This document shows positions 21,859 to 27,719 of a DNA stretch of 27,719 nt, piece by piece. The first letter of the stretch is position 1; the number at the start of each line of letters is the position of its first letter. Both the position numbers and the translations under genes were made by a program. Origin of the DNA: JAVEYA01 sp034003745 (GTDB taxonomy: Bacteria; Bacillota; Peptococcia; DRI-13; PHAD01); assembly GCA_034003745.1 (NCBI GenBank), contig JAVEYA010000024.1, positions 1 to 27,719 of the forward strand. The letters run 5' to 3'. The notes under the pieces are model-generated. The model had not been told where the DNA came from, searched no databases, and saw only the letters and a program-made list of their open reading frames with translations.

Positions 21859-21883
21859 ATATATATATTAAAAATTGTATCCA

Positions 21884-22138
21884 CTACTCCGTCGGGGTCT
21901 CCTCGTTCTCATTCTGCGAGAGTTCCCTTTCCAGCATTTTGATTTCTGCGAAAAGCCGTTTGAATACAGCGGCTATCGCCAGAACAATACCCAGAAGCAT
22001 AAACCAGGGCGCAGAATTGAGTCGGGTATCCAGCCATTTCCCCCCCTGATACAGCAGATACACCGTGATGGCCATCGTTAAGCCGAAGCTTAAGCCGAAA
22101 TTTATATATTTATAGGCAGGCGACTTTTTAAATCCCAT
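21884..22138 (-). CDS. atpZ: AtpZ family protein (first gene of atp operon)
   Basis: An 84-residue protein with two membrane helices (about residues 12-30 and 44-60). It has the family pattern YLLYQGGKWLDTRLNSAPW between them and a charged C-terminal tail. AtpZ often precedes atpI and has been linked to divalent cation transport or assembly of the ATP synthase. The ATG has AAGGGGC upstream. It opens the atp operon. Confidence 0.88.
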   Translation of the reverse strand: MGFKKSPAYKYINFGLSFGLTMAITVYLLYQGGKWLDTRLNSAPWFMLLGIVLAIAAVFKRLFAEIKMLERELSQNENEETPTE

Positions 22139-22325
22139 TTAAACAGCCCCTTAATACATAATAATACTACAATAATTCATTTTTTACTAATCCTTTTATG
22201 AGATTATTCAAACTTTTTTTGCAAAAACCCATTCTATTTTATAAGTATACTGTATGCCAGTTATTATTTTCCATAATTAATCGGGTAAAACCCAAGCGGA
22301 ACCGGACAAAAAAAGTTCCGCCGCG
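22139..22325 (-). other. AT-rich leader region upstream of the atp operon
   Basis: This strongly AT-rich stretch separates mnaA from atpZ and is the expected place for the atp promoter. The best site I see is TTGCAA with an 18-base gap to CATAAA, a poor match, so I do not call a promoter. The mnaA-end hairpin lies at 22296-22321. Confidence 0.5.
22296..22321 (-). terminator. Possible terminator after mnaA
   Basis: GCGGAAC (22296-22302) pairs with GTTCCGC (22315-22321) around a 12-base loop that is mostly A on the plus strand. The T-run on the minus strand is inside the loop, and the sequence after the stem (TTGGGTTTTA) is only moderately T-rich, so termination may be partial. Confidence 0.45.
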
Positions 22326-23480
22326 TCAGCTGTTAAAATCTTGCGGCCGCTCGCGTCTTAAGCCCCAGTGATAATGCAGGGCCGCCGCGATTCTGGCAGA
22401 GGCCCGCCCGTCTCCATAGGGGTTGACGGCTTGCGCCATTTTGCGGTAGGCGCCCGGGTCGGTCAGCAGCTTTTTGGTTACAGAATATATTTTGTCCTGT
22501 TCGACGCCAACTAATTCCACGGTGCCGGCTTCGACGGCTTCCGGACGCTCCGTATTCTCCCGCAGCACCAACACGGGGATGCCCAACGCGGGGGCTTCTT
22601 CCTGCAGCCCGCCGGAGTCGGTGAGGACGAGATAAGACTGGTTTAAGAGATTGGCAAAAGGCTCGTATTCCAGGGGTTCGATTAAAAGCACCCGCGGAGA
22701 GTCCCCCAGGACTTCCTGCACCACCGAACGCACGGCGGGATTCTTATGGACGGGAAAGACGATGGTCACGTCGGGAAACTCGTCGATAATCTCCCGCATA
22801 GCCTGATACATCCGGCGCATCGGTTCGCCCAGATTTTCGCGGCGGTGGGTGGTCACGACGATGACCCTTTGGGCGACAAAATCCAGCGCCTTTAAACGCG
22901 GCTCGGTGAAGACGTAATCGTTTTTGACCATAGCCAAAAGCGCATCAATGACGGTATTGCCCGTAACAAAAATTTTCTCATCGGGAAGGCCCTCCCGGAG
23001 AAGGTTGGCCCGGGCTGTCCCGGTCGGGGCAAAATGCAAATCGGACAAGGAGGCGGTCAGACGCCGGTTCATCTCTTCGGGGAAAGGCGAATATTTGTCG
23101 CCGGAGCGCAGTCCGGCTTCAACGTGGCCCACCGGAATCTGCTGATAATAGGCGGCCAGCGAGGCTATGAACGTGGTCGAGGTATCGCCGTGCACCAGCG
23201 CCAGATCCGGCTTTTCCTGCTCCAGGACATCCCGCAGGCCTAAAAGAGCCCGGGCGCTGATATCGTACAAAGTTTGTCCCGTCTGCATGATATTTAAATC
23301 ATAATGAACTGCAATTTTAAAAAGCTGTAGCACCTGGTCCAGCATTTCGCGATGCTGCGCCGTTACGGCCACGCGACAGTCGATAAAAGGGTCCTGTTGC
23401 AGCGCCAGAATAAGCGGGGCCATTTTAATGGCCTCAGGCCGGGTGCCGAAGATGGTCAAAACTTTACGGATTGAAGGCAT
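22326..23480 (-). CDS. mnaA: UDP-N-acetylglucosamine 2-epimerase (non-hydrolysing)
   Basis: Converts UDP-GlcNAc to UDP-ManNAc, the donor used by TagA-type enzymes for wall polymers. The 384-residue length is typical. The motifs VLTIFGTRPEAIKMAPL, LVHGDTSTTF, HVEAGLRSGD, VTTHRREN, TDSGGLQEEAP and LRENTERPEA cover the active and allosteric UDP-GlcNAc sites. The start at 23480 has AAGGAG ten bases upstream, and only one base separates it from the stop of the MazG-like gene; the frame from 23576 is rejected. The location just before the atp operon is the same as in B. subtilis. Confidence 0.96.
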   Translation of the reverse strand: MPSIRKVLTIFGTRPEAIKMAPLILALQQDPFIDCRVAVTAQHREMLDQVLQLFKIAVHYDLNIMQTGQTLYDISARALLGLRDVLEQEKPDLALVHGDTSTTFIASLAAYYQQIPVGHVEAGLRSGDKYSPFPEEMNRRLTASLSDLHFAPTGTARANLLREGLPDEKIFVTGNTVIDALLAMVKNDYVFTEPRLKALDFVAQRVIVVTTHRRENLGEPMRRMYQAMREIIDEFPDVTIVFPVHKNPAVRSVVQEVLGDSPRVLLIEPLEYEPFANLLNQSYLVLTDSGGLQEEAPALGIPVLVLRENTERPEAVEAGTVELVGVEQDKIYSVTKKLLTDPGAYRKMAQAVNPYGDGRASARIAAALHYHWGLRRERPQDFNS

Positions 23481-23481
23481 T

Positions 23482-23814
23482 TCAGATATTCTCCTTGGCC
23501 GGCAGGCCGGACAGATAGCCTTTGTCGGACAGTTTTCGGATATGTTTTTCCACGGCTTCATCGATATCGGTGCCATATTGCTCTTCCAGAACGAACATCA
23601 TGGAGACGGCGGTCTGGGCCACGTCTAAGAGTTCCTCCAGAATAGCTTCCATAACCTGGGCGTCTTCCCGGCGAGTCGCTTCCCCGTTCATACCGCGGTA
23701 TTTGCCGATGGCCTGGGCCAATTCCCCCGTCTCCTCCATCAGCTTCAGCGCCGTGGATTCCATGGTCGGCGACAACCTGTCCAGCCTGGGCAAGGCAATA
23801 ATTTTCTGTTTCAC
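23482..23814 (-). CDS. MazG-like nucleotide pyrophosphohydrolase family protein
   Basis: A 110-residue all-alpha NTP-pyrophosphatase-type protein. It shows the metal-binding pattern MEETGELAQAIGKY (about residues 26-39) and ILEELLDVAQTAVSM (about 58-72), the EExxE and ExxxD signature of the superfamily. The substrate is unknown; relatives cleave dNTPs or house-clean modified nucleotides. The start is GTG, directly adjoining the comEB stop, so the two are probably translated together. Pairing with dCMP deaminase suggests a pyrimidine nucleotide role, which is inference. Confidence 0.82.
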   Translation of the reverse strand: MKQKIIALPRLDRLSPTMESTALKLMEETGELAQAIGKYRGMNGEATRREDAQVMEAILEELLDVAQTAVSMMFVLEEQYGTDIDEAVEKHIRKLSDKGYLSGLPAKENI

Positions 23815-24267
23815 TTATTTTTCCTCCTCCGGCCAGGGAACCAATTCGATTCCAGCGGCATTTAACAAGGATAAAGCGAGTTCATCAGGATAGGGGCCGA
23901 TGAAGACAATGCGCTTGATGCCGGCATTGATTAAAATCTTGCTGCAGAGCACGCAGGGCTGAGTTGTCGAGTACAGCGTACCGCCCGCGATGCTGGCGCC
24001 GTGTACGGCGGCCTGGATGACGGCATTCTGCTCGGCATGCAGGCCGCGGCAGAGTTCGTGCCGCTGGCCCGAAGGAACCTGCATATTCTCGCGCATGCAC
24101 CCGGTCTCCTCGCAGTGGGGCAGGCAGCTGGGCGCGCCGTTATAGCCGGTGGCGATGATATGACGCTCCTTGACGATAATGGCGCCCACCTGGCGACGCA
24201 AACAGGTGGAGCGTGTCGCCACCACTTTGGTAATATCGATGAAATACTGGTCCCAGGATGGACGCAC
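23815..24267 (-). CDS. comEB: dCMP deaminase (ComEB family)
   Basis: Zinc enzyme deaminating dCMP to dUMP for thymidylate synthesis. The 150-residue protein has the zinc motifs GLHAEQNAVIQ (His plus catalytic Glu) and TTQPCVLCSK, along with extra cysteines (PHCEETGC) usual in this family. I prefer the GTG at 24267 (MRPSWDQYFI), with AGGAG ten bases upstream; a GTG at 24276 lies too close to that site. It is first in the group before mnaA and is preceded by an assembly gap. Confidence 0.93.
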   Translation of the reverse strand: MRPSWDQYFIDITKVVATRSTCLRRQVGAIIVKERHIIATGYNGAPSCLPHCEETGCMRENMQVPSGQRHELCRGLHAEQNAVIQAAVHGASIAGGTLYSTTQPCVLCSKILINAGIKRIVFIGPYPDELALSLLNAAGIELVPWPEEEK

Positions 24268-24319
24268 GCCACTCACTCTCCTCTAGTCTCCCTTGAATCC
24301 CCCCTGCGGATGCTCATCC

Positions 24320-24419
24320 NNNNNNNNNNNNNNNNNNNNNNNNNNNNNNNNNNNNNNNNNNNNNNNNNNNNNNNNNNNNNNNNNNNNNNNNNNNNNNNNN
24401 NNNNNNNNNNNNNNNNNNN
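24320..24419. other. Assembly gap (100 N)
   Basis: Exactly 100 N, the usual placeholder for a scaffold gap of unknown size. It lies between the glyA stop and the comEB start, where upp (uracil phosphoribosyltransferase) is expected by synteny with B. subtilis. Real content and length are unknown. Confidence 0.98.
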
Positions 24420-24434
24420 TTATATCTTAGAGCT

Positions 24435-25688
24435 TTACTCCCAGGCAAACAGCGGAAAGCGGCCGGTCAGTTCCCGGACCATCTTTTGGGCCTGCTCCAC
24501 TTTGGCGGCATCTTCCCGATGGCTGATGACCAGATCGATGATTTCCGCGATGATTTTCATTTCCGCTTCTTTCATGCCCCGGGTGGTCACGGCCGGCGTG
24601 CCGATCCTGACCCCGCTGGTAACGAAGGGGCTCTGGGGATCAAAGGGGATGGTATTCTTATTGGCGGTAACGCCCGCGTTATCCAGGGCGCGCTCGGCGT
24701 CTTTACCTGTAATATTTTTGTTCCGCATATCAATAAGCATCAGGTGATTGTCCGTCCCGCCAGACACAAGGCGGAAGCCCCGGTTAGAGAGTTCCATGGC
24801 CAGAGCCTGCGCATTTTTGACAATCTGCTCCTGATAAGCCTTAAACTGCGGCTCCAGGGCTTCTTTGAAAGCCGCGGCCTTGCCTGCGATAACATGCATT
24901 AAGGGACCGCCCTGGGTGCCGGGGAAAATGGCTTTGTCGATGGCCTGGGCGTACTTTTCACGGCATAAGATCATCCCGCCGCGCGGCCCGCGCAGCGTCT
25001 TATGCGTGGTAGTGGTGACAATGTCCGCATAAGGGACGGGGCTGGGATGCTGTCCGGCCGCAACCAGACCGGCGATATGGGCCATGTCCACCATCAGGTA
25101 GGCTTTGACGTCAAAGGCAATCTGGGCCAGTTTGGTAAAATCAATATAACGCGGATAAGCGCTGGCGCCGGCCACAATCATCTTCGGACGGGCTTCCTGG
25201 GCGATTTTATGGACTTCGTCATAATCGATGGTCTCGGTTTCGGGGTCTACTCCATAGGGAACAAACTTGAAGTATTTACCGGAAACATTGACCGGGCTGC
25301 CGTGGGTCAGATGGCCGCCGTGGGACAGGTTCATCCCCAGCACGGTATCGCCGTATTCGAGCAGGGCAAAATAGACGGCAAAGTTGGCCTGGGCGCCGGA
25401 ATGGGGCTGCACGTTGGCATGCTCCGCTCCAAAAATGGCTTTGGCCCGGAACCTTGCCAAATCCTCGACTTTATCCACGAATTCGCACCCGCCGTAGTAA
25501 CGTTTGCCCGGATAACCCTCGGCATACTTGTTGGTCAAAACTGAGCCCTGGGCCGCCATAACGGCGCGGCTGACAAAGTTCTCCGAGGCAATCAGCTCGA
25601 TCTTCCTAAGCTGCCGCTCTTCTTCTTCCGCCATGTAGCCTCCCAATTCCGGGTCGGCAGGTGTGACAAGTTCTTTTACATAATCCAT
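24435..25688 (-). CDS. glyA: Serine hydroxymethyltransferase
   Basis: PLP enzyme that converts serine and tetrahydrofolate to glycine and methylene-THF, the main one-carbon entry. The 417-residue length is typical. The PLP lysine is K230 in TTTTHKTLRGPRGG, the DMAHIAG block carries D201 and H204, and the N-terminal ASENFVSRAV and YAEGYPGKRYYGGCE are conserved. AGGGAGGA precedes the ATG. The stop is 15 bases from the assembly gap. Confidence 0.98.
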   Translation of the reverse strand: MDYVKELVTPADPELGGYMAEEEERQLRKIELIASENFVSRAVMAAQGSVLTNKYAEGYPGKRYYGGCEFVDKVEDLARFRAKAIFGAEHANVQPHSGAQANFAVYFALLEYGDTVLGMNLSHGGHLTHGSPVNVSGKYFKFVPYGVDPETETIDYDEVHKIAQEARPKMIVAGASAYPRYIDFTKLAQIAFDVKAYLMVDMAHIAGLVAAGQHPSPVPYADIVTTTTHKTLRGPRGGMILCREKYAQAIDKAIFPGTQGGPLMHVIAGKAAAFKEALEPQFKAYQEQIVKNAQALAMELSNRGFRLVSGGTDNHLMLIDMRNKNITGKDAERALDNAGVTANKNTIPFDPQSPFVTSGVRIGTPAVTTRGMKEAEMKIIAEIIDLVISHREDAAKVEQAQKMVRELTGRFPLFAWE

Positions 25689-25703
25689 TGCTATTCTTCC
25701 TCC

Positions 25704-26252
25704 CTATATTGGTGTATATCTGGCACGTTCCCCGCCAATCAGCCTGGGCCTGGTGCGGGCAAGGGTCAGGTGCGCTTCGCCTATTTTGTTAATGCTGCTC
25801 CTCACCGGCACGACCACCGGCTTTAAGTGCATGCCGATAAAAGTATCGCCGATATCCAGCCCGGCGTGGGCCTGGATCCGCTCCACCACCAGCGGAGCGG
25901 TGAAATTCTGCATGGCGCGGTGGGCCAGGCTGCCGCCCGCTCCCTGGACGGGATAGACCGAAACTTCTTCCAGGTTGTATTTTTCCTGACAGGCTTTTTC
26001 GACCACCAGCGCCCGGTTAAGATGCTCGCAGCATTGCACGGCCAAATACAGCCCGGCTTTACGGCAGAACGGCAAAAGTCCCGCCAGAATCGCATCGGCG
26101 ATTTCCAGGCTGGAACTTGTCCCCATCCTCTTCCCGGCCGCTTCGCTGGTGCTGCAGCCAACCACCAGAATCTGGCCCGGCTGCAGATTTGCTTTCTCCA
26201 CTAATTCCTCTACGGCCTGCTTCACATCGGCCGTAATTTTCGCATAGTCCAT
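25704..26252 (-). CDS. ywlG: UPF0340 / TIGR01440 family protein (YwlG)
   Basis: A 182-residue conserved protein of unknown function, normally found between rpiB and glyA in Firmicutes, as here. It shows VVGCSTSEAAGKRMGTSSS (about residues 30-48), the block AVQCCEHLNRALV and the C-terminal DTFIGMHLKPVVVPVR. No catalytic motif is certain. The ATG overlaps the rpiB stop by one base (TGATG), so the two are coupled. It might bind a nucleotide or sugar phosphate, but nothing here shows it. Confidence 0.9.
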   Translation of the reverse strand: MDYAKITADVKQAVEELVEKANLQPGQILVVGCSTSEAAGKRMGTSSSLEIADAILAGLLPFCRKAGLYLAVQCCEHLNRALVVEKACQEKYNLEEVSVYPVQGAGGSLAHRAMQNFTAPLVVERIQAHAGLDIGDTFIGMHLKPVVVPVRSSINKIGEAHLTLARTRPRLIGGERARYTPI

Positions 26253-26704
26253 CAGCTTCTACCTTCCGCAGCTTCGATTGCGCCGATCATGTCCACGCGG
26301 CGCTGGTGGCGTCCGCCCGCGAAGCTCGCGCCCAGCCAGGCCTCCAGTACTTCCAGGGCCAAGCCCCGGCCGATGACGCGTTCACCCATGGTCAGGATAT
26401 TGGCGTCGTTATGCTCCCGGGAGGCCTTGGCGGAAAAGGTGTCATGGCACAAAGCCGCGCGAATGCCCCGGACTTTGTTGGCGGCGATGGCTACGCCAAT
26501 ACCCGTGCCGCAGACGATGACGCCTTTGTCGCAGCCGCCTTGGGCAACCGCCTGAGCAATTTTCTTCGCGATATCCGGATAATCACAGGATTCCGGAGAA
26601 TAGGTTCCGAAATCTTCCACCATATAGTCCTTCTCCTGCAACCATTGTTTAATTTCTTCCTTCAAGAGATAGCCGCCGTGATCGGCGCCCACTGCAATCT
26701 TCAA
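26252..26704 (-). CDS. rpiB: Ribose-5-phosphate isomerase B
   Basis: Interconverts ribose 5-phosphate and ribulose 5-phosphate in the pentose phosphate pathway. The 150-residue product starts MKIAVGADHGGY (D8, H9) and has the catalytic cysteine C65 in VIVCGTGIGVAIAANK, then LCHDTFSA and NDANILTMGERVIG. The start is TTG at 26704, chosen because GAGGAGG stands eight bases upstream and the protein then begins at the family's usual first strand; the frame from 26737 is rejected. It supplies ribose phosphate near nucleotide genes. Confidence 0.95.
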   Translation of the reverse strand: MKIAVGADHGGYLLKEEIKQWLQEKDYMVEDFGTYSPESCDYPDIAKKIAQAVAQGGCDKGVIVCGTGIGVAIAANKVRGIRAALCHDTFSAKASREHNDANILTMGERVIGRGLALEVLEAWLGASFAGGRHQRRVDMIGAIEAAEGRS

Positions 26705-26791
26705 GAAACTGACCTCCTCGCGTATATACTGCGTCATTCTACCAAGATCATTTGTTTTCCTGCTTTTTGCAACAGAAATATTGCCCGTTGA

Positions 26792-27271
26792 CTAGCTGCC
26801 GCTTATAACTCTGTTCAGGGCCTGGCGGACATGCTTCTGCAGTTGCCCGGCACAGGTCCGGTAATACTCGAGGGATTGCCCGAAGGGGTCCAGGATTTCC
26901 ATTTTGGTGGCGGCGTCCGCGCCGTATTCCGTCAGGAGCCAGACCTTATCCGCCGCCTGGGGCAAAAGTTGCAGCGCCTGATCTTTATGCCGGGCAGTCA
27001 TGACCAGAACCACATCCGCTGCCCGCAGCAATTCAGGCGTCAAATTCCGGGCCCGGTGTGCGGTCAGCTTCATCCCCAGTTCCCGCATAGCCTGTTGAGC
27101 AGCGGGAGAAGGCGGATCGCCCGCGGCAGCGCCGGCGCCGGCGGAGATCACTTTGATTCCGGCGGCTTCCGGTCCCAGACGGTCCAGATAGTTCCTGGCA
27201 ATCACTTCGGCCATGTAACTTCGGCAGGTATTGCCGGTACAGACAAAGAGGATTGTCCTATCCTTCTTCAT
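26792..27271 (-). CDS. ywlE: Low-molecular-weight phosphatase, YwlE protein-arginine-phosphatase type
   Basis: The 159-residue LMW-PTP-fold protein has the P-loop VCTGNTCRS (C11 nucleophile, R17) and the general-acid segment ILDPFGQSLEYYR. The threonine at position 15 of CTGNTCRS is the residue that distinguishes YwlE-type arginine phosphatases from tyrosine phosphatases, which have Ile there. YwlE reverses McsB arginine phosphorylation in stress control. One oddity is Tyr after the P-loop (CRSYMAE) where Pro is usual. The start at 27271 is supported by GGGGGAGG; the frame from 27460 is rejected. Position before rpiB matches B. subtilis. Confidence 0.9.
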   Translation of the reverse strand: MKKDRTILFVCTGNTCRSYMAEVIARNYLDRLGPEAAGIKVISAGAGAAAGDPPSPAAQQAMRELGMKLTAHRARNLTPELLRAADVVLVMTARHKDQALQLLPQAADKVWLLTEYGADAATKMEILDPFGQSLEYYRTCAGQLQKHVRQALNRVISGS

Positions 27272-27303
27272 AATAACCTCCCCCCTCTTAAAGCTAAGAA
27301 ACT

Positions 27304-27719
27304 TTAGACAAAGAGTAATTTCAAACCAACCGCCACGAGGATAACGCCGCCGATCATCTCCGCCCACCGGCCGAAAGTCCGGTTGAGGATGCGGCCGCAT
27401 AGAAGGCCGGTCAAGGTCATCAGCCCGGCGATAACGCCCATGGTTATAACAGTGAGCCATAAATCCACTTGCAGAGCGCCCAGCCCAAAACCGACGGACA
27501 AGGCGTCCAGACTAACGCTTCCGCCCAGAAGAAGCAGACTCCCAAAAGTGTCGGAAGCAAGAATGCTTTGCTCCTGCCGCCGGGCGGCAGGAGCGCCGGA
27601 AAAGGAGGCTGCTTTGACATAACCCAGTTCCTTCAGACTTTTCCAGATAACGCTCAAGCCTATAGCCATCAGCACCAAAGCGCCGATAACGCCGGCCAGT
27701 GGACCGGCGATTCTCCCCA
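27304..27719 (-). CDS. MntP/YtaF family membrane protein (5' end beyond window)
   Basis: The frame stays open to the right edge, so the gene is partial; residues before it lie outside. The visible 138 or so residues hold several membrane helices (LAGVIGALVLMAIGLSVIW, LWLTVITMGVIAGLMTL, MIGGVILVAVGLKLLF) and the second family motif SVSLDALSVGFGLG, with a membrane Asp. MntP members export Mn2+; the related YtaF is a sporulation protein. Synteny (the ywlD place) favours the MntP/YwlD side, but the Asp-rich loop spacing also resembles YtaF, so no symbol is given. Confidence 0.8.
   Translation of the reverse strand, partial: GRIAGPLAGVIGALVLMAIGLSVIWKSLKELGYVKAASFSGAPAARRQEQSILASDTFGSLLLLGGSVSLDALSVGFGLGALQVDLWLTVITMGVIAGLMTLTGLLCGRILNRTFGRWAEMIGGVILVAVGLKLLFV

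Noticed and set aside
22139..22290. Sigma-A promoter for the atp operon
   Set aside because: Several TATA-like sequences exist but none has a -35 at proper spacing, so no call is made.
23481..23576. MnaA start at 23576
   Set aside because: It would overlap the MazG-like gene by about 95 bases; the family N-terminus begins at 23480 behind AAGGAG.
24001..24747. Plus-strand ORF running through the N gap
   Set aside because: It is open only because N positions translate as unknown residues, and it is antisense to comEB and glyA.
27272..27460. YwlE start at 27460
   Set aside because: The extension overlaps the MntP-like gene in another frame and lacks similarity; GGGGGAGG precedes 27271.

Overview
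The window looks like chromosome from a spore-forming, flagellated, Gram-positive-type Firmicute of moderate GC, most likely a Desulfotomaculum/Pelotomaculum-like clostridial lineage (Peptococcaceae sensu lato). The genus cannot be fixed from the sequence alone. Nearly every gene is on the minus strand, so transcription runs from position 27719 down to 1. The gene order follows the Bacillus subtilis ywlD-ywlE-rpiB-ywlG-glyA-(upp)-mnaA-atp-murA-spoIID-spoIIQ-spoIIID-mbl-flhO-flhP block closely. That synteny supports several assignments that similarity alone would leave open.

In transcription order: (1) 27719-24435 holds a partial MntP/YtaF-type membrane protein, a YwlE-type phosphatase, ribose-5-phosphate isomerase B, a UPF0340 protein and serine hydroxymethyltransferase. 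A 100-N assembly gap follows, where upp would be expected. (2) 24267-22326 holds dCMP deaminase, a MazG-like hydrolase and UDP-GlcNAc 2-epimerase. (3) 22138-15056 is a complete F1Fo ATP synthase operon, atpZ-I-B-E-F-H-A-G-D-C, ending in a strong terminator. (4) 14635-7040 holds murA, spoIID, a SpoIIQ-like M23 peptidase, spoIIID, mbl and flagellar rod genes. (5) 6774-92 holds a second rod gene, flgJ, a secreted copper-amine-oxidase-N-domain protein, two LytR-CpsA-Psr proteins and a TagA/WecG glycosyltransferase.

Functionally the window combines energy conservation, one-carbon and nucleotide metabolism, peptidoglycan synthesis, sporulation (engulfment and mother-cell regulation), cell shape, flagellar rod assembly, and supply, build-up and attachment of a teichoic-acid-like wall polymer (MnaA to TagA to LCP proteins). 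Candidate promoters fit these roles: a sigma-D-type site before flhO, sigma-E-type sites before spoIID and spoIIID, and extended -10 sites before murA and tagA.

Two genes break the ancestral order: a DUF4143 AAA ATPase at 9425-10765 and an AlbA_2/Schlafen-type ATPase at 3767-5212. Each has its own near-consensus vegetative promoter and lies between two related terminator hairpins. The DUF4143 gene is bracketed by a perfect 35-bp direct repeat that contains the resident terminator and the last codons of the upstream gene. This terminator-bracketed cassette arrangement is the most unusual feature of the window. Other oddities are a frameshifted small coiled-coil gene on the plus strand facing murA, dispersed ~27-bp repeats between operon genes, and a large hairpin between atpE and atpF.
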